Positions 1-9,522 of a stretch of DNA of 12,940 nucleotides are shown piece after piece. This stretch comes from Pseudomonadota bacterium (GTDB lineage Bacteria > Pseudomonadota > Gammaproteobacteria > Burkholderiales > Gallionellaceae). The position numbers and the translations under genes are program-made. Each line of letters opens with the position of its first letter. Positions within the stretch are counted from its first letter, which is position 1. The stretch spans positions 1 to 12,940 of the forward strand of contig JAJXTL010000076.1 of NCBI GenBank assembly GCA_021783855.1, given 5' to 3'. The notes below the pieces were generated by a model. The model had not been told where the DNA came from. It did no database searches and saw only the letters and a list, made by a program, of their open reading frames with translations.

Positions 1-262
1 CCAGTGTCGAGTCATGATCCAGGCTTTCAAAATAGTTCGTTTATTGGTAAAAGTGTTGCATTCGCGCTCATCATGGCGTTGTAACGAGGTAGCGACCTTT
101 TTTGCATGCCTTTTATGCCTTGTGTATGGCATTTTTGATGAAATATATTGGTTAACATAATAATTTATTGTTTTTGTAACTAATTATATTTGTTATATTT
201 ATTGCGGAATTTTAGTGATGGCCTGATGGGTTATTCCTGAGTAGCCATAAAGTTCAGCGCTT

Positions 263-297
263 GTCATTGCGAGGAACGAAGCGATGTGGCAATCCAG
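263..297 (+). repeat. Short dispersed palindromic repeat, copy 1
   Basis: The segment starts GTCATTGCGAGG and ends GGCAATCCAG, with ATTGC and GCAAT forming an imperfect palindrome. From memory it matches a repeat of the CATTGCGAG...GAAGC...GCAATCC type scattered through intergenic regions of many proteobacterial genomes. That family assignment cannot be verified here. An inverted, shorter copy lies about 75 nt downstream. Confidence 0.6.
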
Positions 298-372
298 ATG
301 CTTCTATTCAAAACGATTCTCGCAGGGATATTGCCCGGTGTGTAATAATTCTCAAAAGGCCATTTTGATTAA

Positions 373-399
373 CCGGATTGCTTTACTACGTTCGCAACC
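373..399 (-). repeat. Short dispersed palindromic repeat, inverted copy 2
   Basis: GGATTGC (375-381) is the exact complement of GCAATCC (289-295) in copy 1, and TCGCAA (392-397) is the complement of TTGCGA (267-272). The copy is therefore in inverted orientation and a few bases shorter. The two copies could pair into a long-range stem just upstream of hfq. Copy 2 overlaps one of the weak hfq promoter candidates. Confidence 0.5.
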
Positions 400-487
400 C
401 ACGGTGTCATACTAGTTGCTGCATCTAGTCTTTCATGTCAGAATCCGGCAAAGTGTGTTTCACTTACCTACAAAAAGAGCAATAATT

Positions 488-733
488 ATGAGCGCCAAAG
501 GCCAACATTTGCAAGACCCCTTCCTGAATACGCTGCGCAGGGAGCATGTCCAGGTCGCGATTTATCTGGTCAATGGCATCAAGCTTCAGGGGCAGGTCGA
601 ATCCTTTGACCAGTACGTGGTGCTGCTAAAAAACAATTCCGTTATTCAGATGGTCTATAAACACGCCATTTCCACTATTGTCCCGGCACGCGCAGTCAAT
701 ATTTCTTATGACGATGAGGCCGCTGCCGAGTAA
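488..733 (+). CDS. hfq: RNA chaperone Hfq
   Basis: An 81-residue Sm-like protein that forms a hexameric ring and helps small RNAs pair with mRNAs. The Sm1 region [20 protein letters not shown] is at about residues 9-28. FDQY (40-43) and the Sm2 motif [12 protein letters not shown] (57-68) are clear. Y57, K58 and H59 correspond to the E. coli proximal-face residues Y55, K56 and H57. The start at 488 is chosen because the family begins at this MSAKGQ-type sequence; the frame stays open upstream to 416, but that 24-residue extension is unlike Hfq. The ribosome binding site is weak (AAGAG about 8 nt upstream). The C-terminal tail is short and acidic (DDEAAAE) compared with the 102-residue E. coli protein. 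Compared with E. coli there is one extra residue in the NNSV segment (49-52). The stop TAA overlaps the hflX ATG by 1 nt. Confidence 0.98.
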   Translation: MSAKGQHLQDPFLNTLRREHVQVAIYLVNGIKLQGQVESFDQYVVLLKNNSVIQMVYKHAISTIVPARAVNISYDDEAAAE

Positions 734-1881
734 TGCAGCAAAAGTCAAAAGCTTCTGAAGCAGCACTGCTGGTCAGTATAGATTTAGGTGATGCAGACTA
801 CCGGGAAAGTCTGGAAGAATTGCGCTTGCTGGCTGAAACGGCAGGTGTGCGCACTCTGGCGACCGTCGAGGCGCGTCGTGTACGTCCGGATGCGGCCTTG
901 TTTGCCGGACGCGGCAAGGTGCAGGAAATCGCTGAAATGGTAGAGCGCATGGAAATCCCGCTGGTGATTTTCAATCATGACTTGTCTCCCGCGCAAATGC
1001 GCAATCTGTCTGCGGCTTTAAATACCCGCGTCATCGATCGAACCATGCTGATTCTCGATATTTTTGCGCAACGCGCGCAAAGTCATGAGGGAAAGGTGCA
1101 GGTTGAACTTGCGCAACTCAAGTATCTGGCAACCCGTCTGGTAGGGCTCAATACCGATATGGGGCAGCAGAAATTTGCCGTGGGCGCGCGGGGCCCGGGT
1201 GAGACGCAGCTGGAGCTGGACAGGCGCAAGCTGGACAAGCGCGTGCATCTGTTGAAAGATCGTCTGGAAAAGCTCAAGGCACAACGCGATGTGCAGCGCC
1301 GTTCGCGCAATCGTTCAGGGGTTTTTTCCGCATCTATCGTAGGCTATACCAATGCAGGCAAATCCACGTTGTTCAATCGCCTGACCAAGGCCAACGTGTA
1401 TGTTGCAGATCAGTTGTTTGCCACGCTGGATACCACTTCCCGCAAGATGTTTTCTGAGGGGGAGGGCGAGATCGTTTTGTCGGATACGGTCGGTTTCATC
1501 CGGCATTTGCCGCATAGTCTGGTTGCCGCGTTTCGCAGTACGCTGGAGGAAACCGTACAGGCCGATTTGCTGTTGCATGTGGTGGATGCCAGTAACCCGA
1601 ATCGCGACGATCAGGTCAGTGAAGTGAACAAGGTGCTAGCGGAAATTGAAGCAGGGGACATTCCGCAGTTGCTGGTGCTGAATAAAGTAGATATGACCGA
1701 TATACCGCCGGGTGTGCAGCGCGACGACTATGGTAGAATCTGCCGCGTTTTTCTGAGCGCGAAAAGCGGTGCCGGACTGGATGGGCTCAGGCTTGCCTTG
1801 TCCGAGGCACGAGACGCCAAGCTTGCCTCTGAACAAATCGAAAATAAAATTAAACAAGCGAGAAATGAGCCATGGGATTGA
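733..1881 (+). CDS. hflX: Ribosome-associated GTPase HflX
   Basis: A 382-residue TRAFAC-class GTPase that binds the large ribosomal subunit and, in E. coli, splits stalled ribosomes under stress. The N-terminal HflX domain (about 15-190) carries the family signature GPGETQLE (154-161). A basic helical linker follows at about 165-195. The G domain shows the P-loop GYTNAGKS (204-211), G3 DTVGF (251-255), G4 NKVD (317-320) and G5 SAK (342-344), so all nucleotide-binding motifs are intact. The ATG overlaps the hfq stop in TAATG, and the 3' end overlaps hflK by 10 nt, implying translational coupling. Length and order are normal for the family. Confidence 0.98.
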   Translation: MQQKSKASEAALLVSIDLGDADYRESLEELRLLAETAGVRTLATVEARRVRPDAALFAGRGKVQEIAEMVERMEIPLVIFNHDLSPAQMRNLSAALNTRVIDRTMLILDIFAQRAQSHEGKVQVELAQLKYLATRLVGLNTDMGQQKFAVGARGPGETQLELDRRKLDKRVHLLKDRLEKLKAQRDVQRRSRNRSGVFSASIVGYTNAGKSTLFNRLTKANVYVADQLFATLDTTSRKMFSEGEGEIVLSDTVGFIRHLPHSLVAAFRSTLEETVQADLLLHVVDASNPNRDDQVSEVNKVLAEIEAGDIPQLLVLNKVDMTDIPPGVQRDDYGRICRVFLSAKSGAGLDGLRLALSEARDAKLASEQIENKIKQARNEPWD

Positions 1882-3059
1882 ATGACCCGAAATGGGGTAA
1901 TAAGAACGGCGGCCCGCCTGATCTGGAAGAGCTGTTGCGTAAATTGAACGCGAAGGTGGCATCCTTGATGGGCGATAAAGGCGGTGCCGGCAAGGGCGGC
2001 GGACCTGCCATGCCCAGGCTGAACGGTGGCGGGCTGGGGCTGATCGCCATCATCGCTGTACTGATCTGGCTGGCAAGCGGCTTTTATATTGTCGATGCGA
2101 GTCAGCGCGGTGTGGTATTGCGCTTTGGCAAGATGCTGGAAACCACGCAACCCGGTCCGCGCTGGCATATTCCGTTTCCGGTTGAAACCGTGGAAATTGT
2201 CAATCTGAGCCAGGTCAGGACCGTTGAAGTCGGTTATCGCGATAACGTCAAGAACAAGATGTTGAAAGAGTCGCCGATGCTGACGGATGATGAAAATATC
2301 ATCGATATTCAATTCGCGGTTCAGTACTTTCTGAATGACCCTGCTGAATATTTGTTCAATAATCGCAATCCAGACGAGAACGTGCGTCAGGCGGCGGAAT
2401 CCGCGATACGCGAGGTGGTTGGCAAGAATAAGATGGACTTTGTGCTTTACGAAGGACGCGAACAGGTGGCTGCTGCTGCGACCAAGCTGATTCAGGAAAT
2501 TCTGGATCGCTACAAGTCGGGCATTCAGATCAGTAAGCTGACCATGCAGAATGCACAGCCGCCCGAGCAGGTGCAGGCTGCTTTTGACGATGCGGTTAAG
2601 GCCGGACAGGATAAGGAAAGGCAGAAGAATGAAGGTCAGTCCTATGCCAATGATGTAATCCCGCGCGCGAGTGGTACGGCAGCCCGGCTGATACAGGAGT
2701 CGCAAGGTTATAAACAAAGCGTGATCGCCAACGCAGAGGGTGATGCCAGTCGCTTCAAGCAAATTCTGGTCGAATACGAGAAGGCACCCGTGGTGACTCG
2801 CGAGCGTATGTATCTGGATACGATGTCGCAAGTGATGGGCAATGTCAGCAAGGTCATGGTCGATCAAAAGAACGGCAGCAGCCTGCTGTATCTGCCTTTG
2901 GATAAGTTGATGGAAGCCAGTCGTGCCGCAGTTGTACCTGCAGAAGGACTTCCGGTGGGCAAGGTTGAACCGCAGGCGGCTACATCACAGAATAATGACA
3001 ATAGTGCGGCACAGCGTGCGCGAGATTCGCTGCTGAGCCGTGATCGGGAGGCCCGATGA
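1872..3059 (+). CDS. hflK: FtsH protease modulator subunit HflK
   Basis: A 395-residue inner-membrane protein of the SPFH/band-7 family. With HflC it forms the large periplasm-facing cage around the FtsH AAA+ protease and modulates its proteolysis. The N-terminal MGLNDPKWG is the typical HflK opening and supports the start inside the end of hflX. A glycine-rich stretch spans about 34-55, and a single membrane helix about 55-74 (LGLIAIIAVLIWLASG). The SPFH domain follows from FYIVDASQRGVVLRFG onward. A helical region at about 220-300 leads to the variable hydrophilic tail, which is rich in Asn, Ala and Arg. The end overlaps hflC by 4 nt (ATGA), consistent with fixed-ratio synthesis of the two partners. 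Confidence 0.98.
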   Translation: MGLNDPKWGNKNGGPPDLEELLRKLNAKVASLMGDKGGAGKGGGPAMPRLNGGGLGLIAIIAVLIWLASGFYIVDASQRGVVLRFGKMLETTQPGPRWHIPFPVETVEIVNLSQVRTVEVGYRDNVKNKMLKESPMLTDDENIIDIQFAVQYFLNDPAEYLFNNRNPDENVRQAAESAIREVVGKNKMDFVLYEGREQVAAAATKLIQEILDRYKSGIQISKLTMQNAQPPEQVQAAFDDAVKAGQDKERQKNEGQSYANDVIPRASGTAARLIQESQGYKQSVIANAEGDASRFKQILVEYEKAPVVTRERMYLDTMSQVMGNVSKVMVDQKNGSSLLYLPLDKLMEASRAAVVPAEGLPVGKVEPQAATSQNNDNSAAQRARDSLLSRDREAR

Positions 3060-3928
3060 AAGTAGCTAATATCCTGATCGGTGCGGTGATTGCGCTGATT
3101 CTGTTGAGTCTGAGTATGTTTGTGGTGGATCAGCGCCAGAACGCGATCGTGTTTCAGCTGGGTGAAATCGTCGGTGTAAAAACCAAACCGGGCTTGTATT
3201 TCAAAATCCCGTTGATACAGAACGTGCGTTTTTTTGACGCGCGTATTCAGACGCTGGACACTGGGGAGCCGGAGCGTTTTATTACGGCAGAAAAGAAAAA
3301 CGTGATGGTCGACTCCTTCGTCAAATGGCGTATTGTCGACGTGAAGCAGTATTACATCAGCGTGGGTGGCGATGAAGAGCGCGCCAACACGCGTCTGAGG
3401 CAGACGGTCAATTCGAGCATGCGTGAGGAGTTCGGTAAGCGCACCATAAACGAAGTGGTTTCCGGTGAACGTGAGCAGATCATGACGGTATTGCGTCAAA
3501 AAATTGATGCGGACGCGCGCAAGATTGGTATTCAGGTGCTGGATGTGCGCTTGAAGCGTGTGGATTTTCCTTCCGAGATCAGCGACTCGGTATATCGCCG
3601 CATGGATGCAGAGCGCAAGCGTGTGGCGAACGAATTGCGTGCATCCGGTGCTGCCGAGGGTGAAAAGATCAAGGCGGACGCCGACAAGCAGCGCGAAGTG
3701 ATTTTGGCTCAGGCCTATCGCGAGGCACAGCAGACCAAGGGCGAGGGCGATGCCGAGGCGTCATCAATTTACGCCGCTGCATTTGGCAGGAATGCCGAGT
3801 TCTATTCATTTTATCGAAGTCTTGAAGCCTACAAGCAGAGCTTCAAGGGCAAGAGCGATGTGATGGTGGTGGATCCGAGTTCGGCCTTCTTCAAGTATTT
3901 GAAGAGCCCTGGTAAGGCCGCCAAGTAG
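3056..3928 (+). CDS. hflC: FtsH protease modulator subunit HflC
   Basis: A 290-residue partner of HflK. One N-terminal membrane helix (about residues 5-24) is followed by the SPFH/band-7 domain starting at FVVDQRQNAIVFQLGEI. A long charged helix follows at about 190-240 (DAERKRVANELRASG... to ...EGDAEASS), typical of the coiled-coil segment that assembles the HflKC ring. The ATG lies in the ATGA overlap with hflK. The stop TAG overlaps the GTG start of the next gene by 1 nt. Length and motifs are normal, and nothing is missing. Confidence 0.98.
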   Translation: MKVANILIGAVIALILLSLSMFVVDQRQNAIVFQLGEIVGVKTKPGLYFKIPLIQNVRFFDARIQTLDTGEPERFITAEKKNVMVDSFVKWRIVDVKQYYISVGGDEERANTRLRQTVNSSMREEFGKRTINEVVSGEREQIMTVLRQKIDADARKIGIQVLDVRLKRVDFPSEISDSVYRRMDAERKRVANELRASGAAEGEKIKADADKQREVILAQAYREAQQTKGEGDAEASSIYAAAFGRNAEFYSFYRSLEAYKQSFKGKSDVMVVDPSSAFFKYLKSPGKAAK

Positions 3929-4112
3929 TGCTGAGTTACTGGCTGACGGGTTTTGCGATGATGCTGGTCATTGAAGGGATAATGCCGTTCCTGTTTCCCG
4001 AGACTTGGCGTGAAACCTTTCGCCGTCTGCTCACTATGCGTGATGGACAACTTCGTTTTATTGGACTAACCGCGATGATTGCCGGTTTGCTGCTGTTGTA
4101 CTGGATTAAATA

Positions 4113-4113
<1 letters not shown>
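3928..4113 (+). CDS. yjeT: Small membrane protein, DUF2065 (YjeT-like)
   Basis: A 61-residue protein with two predicted membrane helices: about 2-23 (LSYWLTGFAMMLVIEGIMPF) and about 43-60 (FIGLTAMIAGLLLLYWIK). A short amphipathic, charged loop (ETWRETFRRLLTMRDGQ) lies between them. The EGIMPFLFPETW segment matches the E. coli YjeT pattern EGLGPMLYPKAW, and the gene lies between hflC and purA as yjeT does in E. coli. The start is GTG at 3928, overlapping the hflC TAG by 1 nt. An ATG at 3958 would remove most of the first helix, so GTG is preferred. The function is unknown. Its position suggests a link to HflKC, but that is only inference. Confidence 0.88.
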
Positions 4114-6636
<2,523 letters not shown>

Positions 6637-6671
6637 GTTATTATTTAAATGGTAAAAAAATGATAACTTTG

Positions 6672-6727
6672 CCGCAATCACACGGTTTTGCGTTTAGCCT
6701 GACCGGTTTGTTTTGCGGGGTTTTTTT
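6672..6727 (+). terminator. Candidate terminator downstream of purA
   Basis: CCGCAA (6672-6677) pairs with TTGCGG (6713-6718). Inside the loop, CGGT (6683-6686) can pair with ACCG (6702-6705). GG and a run of seven T (6721-6727) follow directly. The loop is longer than in a textbook intrinsic terminator, so efficiency is uncertain. A weaker AT hairpin, AAGTTATTA (6635-6643) with TGATAACTT (6661-6669), lies just before it. Confidence 0.4.
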
Positions 6728-6759
6728 AGTGTCGTGGATGTCTGTCAGTAACGTGCCGG

Positions 6760-7118
6760 GCAAGCAGGTGAAATTCCGGGAAAAAGCCAGCTTGCGCTGG
6801 CCTTACTTGTTTGGTGCCCAGAAGAGGGAAGGTGGCGCAGGCGCGACCCCGGCATCCGTTGCACCGGATGCCCTTCGAGTCCAGACGCTGCGCAAGCAGG
6901 TGTTTCGCTTTCCGGGCCCCAAGAAAAAGCCAGCTTGCGCTGGCTCTTTCTTGTATTTTGGTGCCCAGAAGAGGGAAGGTGGCGCAGGCGCGACCCCGGC
7001 ATCCGTTGCATCGGATGCCTTTCGAGTCCTGGCGCGAAGCAAGCAGTTGCTTCGCTTTCTTGGCAAAGAAAAAGCCAGCTTGCGCTGGCTCTATCTTGTT
7101 TTTGGTGCCCAGAAGAGG
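6760..7118 (-). repeat. Tandem repeat array carrying tRNA-Leu 3'-end copies
   Basis: Three tandem units run into the 3' end of the tRNA-Leu gene. Each begins near GCAAGCAGGTG (6760, 6892; GCAAGCAGTTG at 7039). Each then has a GCCAGC-TTGC-GCTGGC hairpin (6786-6801, 6929-6944, 7074-7089) and the 16-mer TGGTGCCCAGAAGAGG (6812-6827, 6959-6974, 7103-7118). The third 16-mer is the true end of the tRNA including CCA. The 16-mers are 147 and 144 nt apart. Units 1 and 2 continue with a 71-nt block (6812-6882 and 6959-7029) that differs at only two positions. That block contains an 8-bp hairpin, GGCATCCG with CGGATGCC (6851-6872, 6998-7019). Unit 3 adds a 9-bp hairpin, GCGAAGCAA with TTGCTTCGC (7034-7055). 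The layout resembles the repeats after E. coli tyrT. Confidence 0.9.
7066..7097 (-). terminator. Intrinsic terminator of tRNA-Leu
   Basis: Read on the - strand, AGCCAGC, loop GCAA and GCTGGCT are followed by TTTTCTTT, starting a few bases after the CCA end of the tRNA. The GCAA loop is a GNRA tetraloop in this orientation, and the T tract is better on this strand than on the +. Equivalent hairpins recur in the two repeat units further along: 6921-6952, where AAGAAA/TTTCTT extends the stem, and about 6781-6801. Confidence 0.85.
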
Positions 7119-7187
7119 ACTCGAACCTCCACACCTTGCGGCACACGGACCTGAACCGTGCGCGTCTACCAATTCCGCCATCTGGGC
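7103..7187 (-). tRNA. tRNA-Leu, anticodon CAG
   Basis: Read on the - strand the gene folds as a class II tRNA. The acceptor stem is GCCCAGA with TCTGGGC, and the D arm is TGGCGGAATTGGTAGACGC. The anticodon stem CACGG/CCGTG has loop TTCAGGT, giving anticodon CAG (plus-strand 7151-7153), which reads CUG. The long variable arm has stem GCC/GGT with a GCAA loop. The T arm is GGAGG-TTCGAGT-CCTCT. The discriminator is A and CCA is encoded in the DNA (7103-7105). It is 85 nt long. It is divergent from rnr with about 50 bp between them, and its 3' end is repeated in the array beside it. Confidence 0.97.
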
Positions 7188-7204
7188 AATGCTTCTTGCT
7201 GAAG

Positions 7205-7239
7205 CCGCGCAATTTAATAGTTAAAGGACAATTTGTCAA
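7205..7239 (-). promoter_or_regulatory. Promoter of tRNA-Leu
   Basis: On the - strand a perfect TTGACA -35 box (7234-7239) is followed after exactly 17 nt by TAAATT (7211-7216; 4 of 6 to TATAAT). A GC-rich discriminator, GCGCGG (7205-7210), follows. Such discriminators are typical of stable-RNA promoters under stringent control. The predicted start would be near 7204, giving a leader of about 17 nt before the tRNA. The -35 box covers the first base of the rnr ATG. Confidence 0.65.
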
Positions 7240-9521
7240 TGAAAAAGAAAAATAATTTACGTTTACAGGACCCTTTTCTGGAACGCGAGCGTGAACAATA
7301 CGAACATCCGCTGCCGAGTCGCGAATTCATTTTGCAGATTCTGACCGAGCAGGGTGCACCGATGAGCGATGATGAACTGCTCGATAAACTGGTGATTGAA
7401 GAGGATGAAGAAGACTTGTTTTCGCGCCGCTTAAGAGCGATGGAGCGCGACGGTCAGATCATGCGCAATCGCAAACGTGCGATTTGCGTGATGGACAAGC
7501 TGGATCTGGTCAAAGGAAAAGTGCAGGGCCATCCTGACGGTTTCGGATTTCTGATCCCTGAGGACGGTAGCCCGGACATGTTCCTGTCCGAAAAGGAAAT
7601 GCACCAGGTGTTGCACGGCGACGTGGTGATGGTGCGGCAAGCGGGTGTTGATCGTCGCGGCCGCCCCGAGGCGAAGATCGTCGAAGTGCTGGAGCGTGCC
7701 AACAACAAAGTGGTCGGACGCTTGTATGAAGAGCACGGCATACAGTTCGTGGTCGCGGAGAATCGTCGCATCACTCAGGATATTCTGGTGGCATCAGGTG
7801 AATCGGGTGGTGCCAAGGCGGGGCAAGTGGTGATCCTTGAGATTCTCAAGCATCCTGACAAGCACGCGCAACCGATAGGCCGCATCGTTCAGGTGCTGGG
7901 TAATTATGCCGATCCCGGCATGGAAATCGAAATTGCCCTGCGCAAGCATGATCTGCCGTATGAGTTTCCCAAGGACGCGGAGCGCCAGGCAAAGGCAATT
8001 TCCCCCGTGGTTTCCGAGCAGGACTGGGCGGGGCGTGAGGATATCCGCAATCTGCCGCTGGTGACTATCGATGGCGAAACCGCACGCGACTTCGACGATG
8101 CCGTGTTCTGCGAGCCTGTGAAGGGTGGCTATCGACTGGTGGTGGCGATTGCCGACGTCAGTCACTATGTGCAAAGTAACGACGCGCTGGACAGGGAGGC
8201 CATTCTGCGCGGCAATTCGGTGTATTTCCCGCGCCGGGTGATTCCGATGTTGCCGGAAGAGTTGTCCAACGGCCTGTGTTCGCTCAATCCAGAGGTTGAT
8301 CGCTTGTGCATGGTGTGCGACATGCAGATCAGCACCAAGGGCGATATCGTGAAATACCGTTTCTACCCGTCGGTGATGCATTCCAAGGCGCGCCTGACTT
8401 ACAACCAGGTTGCGGAAATGCTGGCAGAGCCTGATGGCGAGTTGGCTGCGGGCAATGCCGCCATCGTGCCGCATTTGCAGCACCTTTATGAGCTGTTTCA
8501 GAAGTTGTTGAAGGCGCGCGAGAAGCGCGGCGCGATTGACTTTGAGACGGTTGAAACGCAGATGATCTTCACCGATCAGGGCAAGATCGAGCGCATCGTG
8601 CCGGTGGTGCGCAACGATGCGCATAAACTGATCGAAGAATGCATGCTGGCGGCGAACGTGTGTGCGGCGGGATTCTTGCAGGAGCATGAGCATACCGTGC
8701 TGTACCGCATTCACCAGGGGCCGACGCCAGAGAAGCTGGAAGCGTTGCGTGAATTCATGAAGGAGTTCGGTCTGGGGCTGACCGGAGATGATGAACCGCA
8801 AGCGGCAGATTATTCAAAATTGCTCAAACGCATCAAGGGGCGTCCGGATGCCGGTTTGCTGCAGACGGTGATGCTGCGTTCCCTGCGACAGGCCAAGTAT
8901 GAGCCCGAAAATATCGGACACTTCGGTCTGGGATATGATGCTTATACGCATTTCACCTCACCGATCCGCCGCTATCCCGATCTGCTGGTGCATCGCGCGA
9001 TCAAGGCGGTGTTGCAGGGAAAACAATACAAACCTGCGCAGAAATGGGCCGAACTGGGTATCCATTGTTCGATGACTGAACGCCGTGCCGACGATGCGAC
9101 GCGCGATGTGGAGGCATGGCTGAAGTGTTTCTATATGCGCGATCATCTGGGCAGCGTGTTTACCGGCACCGTCTCTTCGGTGACGAGTTTCGGCATGTTC
9201 GTCTCACTGGACGATTTGTATGTCGAGGGGCTGGTGCATATCTCAGAGTTGGGCAAAGACTACTTCCACTTCGATGCTGCCAAACATCATCTGCTGGGCG
9301 AGCGTACCGGACAGAGTTACCGTCTCGGAGATCGCGTGCAAGTGCGCGTGGTCAAGGTGGATATGGAAAGCACCAAGATAGACTTTGTATTACATTCGGA
9401 AGTGGAAGAGTCTGAAGGCGCGCCAAAGCCTAAGAAAAAATCTGATAAAACTACTGGCCATTCCACTAAGCCGCCAAAAAACGGCGACAAAGTGGCTGGT
9501 CACTCCAAGGGGCGCAAATAG
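7239..9521 (+). CDS. rnr: Ribonuclease R
   Basis: A 760-residue 3'-to-5' exoribonuclease of the RNase II/R family that degrades structured RNA and takes part in rRNA and tRNA quality control. Domains in order: N-terminal winged helix (about 20-85), cold-shock domains (about 89-225), RNB catalytic domain (about 260-590), S1 domain (about 637-717, from [19 protein letters not shown]), and a Lys-rich tail (about 725-760). The catalytic motif [11 protein letters not shown] is at 278-288; Asp278, Asp284, Asp286 and Asp287 align with the E. coli RNase R acidic cluster around D280. ATG 7239 is chosen because AAAGGA (7223-7228) lies 10 nt upstream. A TTG at 7233 in frame would be only 4 nt away. No good + strand promoter was found close by. 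The tail has two DKxxGHS-like elements. rlmB follows after 1 nt. Confidence 0.97.
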   Translation: MKKKNNLRLQDPFLEREREQYEHPLPSREFILQILTEQGAPMSDDELLDKLVIEEDEEDLFSRRLRAMERDGQIMRNRKRAICVMDKLDLVKGKVQGHPDGFGFLIPEDGSPDMFLSEKEMHQVLHGDVVMVRQAGVDRRGRPEAKIVEVLERANNKVVGRLYEEHGIQFVVAENRRITQDILVASGESGGAKAGQVVILEILKHPDKHAQPIGRIVQVLGNYADPGMEIEIALRKHDLPYEFPKDAERQAKAISPVVSEQDWAGREDIRNLPLVTIDGETARDFDDAVFCEPVKGGYRLVVAIADVSHYVQSNDALDREAILRGNSVYFPRRVIPMLPEELSNGLCSLNPEVDRLCMVCDMQISTKGDIVKYRFYPSVMHSKARLTYNQVAEMLAEPDGELAAGNAAIVPHLQHLYELFQKLLKAREKRGAIDFETVETQMIFTDQGKIERIVPVVRNDAHKLIEECMLAANVCAAGFLQEHEHTVLYRIHQGPTPEKLEALREFMKEFGLGLTGDDEPQAADYSKLLKRIKGRPDAGLLQTVMLRSLRQAKYEPENIGHFGLGYDAYTHFTSPIRRYPDLLVHRAIKAVLQGKQYKPAQKWAELGIHCSMTERRADDATRDVEAWLKCFYMRDHLGSVFTGTVSSVTSFGMFVSLDDLYVEGLVHISELGKDYFHFDAAKHHLLGERTGQSYRLGDRVQVRVVKVDMESTKIDFVLHSEVEESEGAPKPKKKSDKTTGHSTKPPKNGDKVAGHSKGRK

Positions 9522-9522
9522 C

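Larger units (their letters stand above)
1..487. other. Non-coding AT-rich region upstream of hfq
   Basis: No credible protein gene or RNA gene is visible. About 120-220 is strongly AT-rich. Two inverted copies of a short dispersed repeat lie at about 263-297 and 373-399 and are listed separately. The hfq promoter probably lies here but is ambiguous. One candidate is TTTACT (382-387) with TGTCAT (405-410), 17 nt apart. Another is TTGCTG (416-421) with CAGAAT (439-444), also 17 nt apart. Each hexamer matches the sigma-70 consensus at only 3-4 of 6 positions, so neither is called. The upstream gene lies outside the window. Confidence 0.7.

Noticed and set aside
14..160. 48-codon open frame starting MIQAFKIVRLL with a hydrophobic C-terminal part
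   Set aside because: No ribosome binding site, no recognised family, and it runs into AT-rich sequence. It is too short and too weak to call a gene.
416..487. N-terminal extension of hfq
   Set aside because: The frame is open from 416, but the added 24 residues do not resemble any Hfq, whereas MSAKGQ at 488 is the normal start.
1728..2867. 379-residue open frame on the - strand opposite hflK
   Set aside because: Shadow of hflK with no family features. The same applies to the 335-residue frame at 7794-8801 opposite rnr.
6812..6974. tRNA 3'-end copies as phage or island attachment sites
   Set aside because: Duplicated tRNA ends often mark integration, but the copies here include the terminator on the other side too, are regularly spaced, and enclose no integrase or cargo. 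Tandem duplication explains them better.
6660..7181. Several open frames on both strands across the tRNA repeat array, including about 151-164 residue - strand frames that run through the tRNA
   Set aside because: They read through the tRNA gene and the hairpins, and stay open mainly because both repeat spacings (147 and 144) are multiples of three and the repeats have few stops. E. coli tyrT repeats were reported to encode a small basic protein, but nothing here (ribosome binding site, codon use, family) supports coding.
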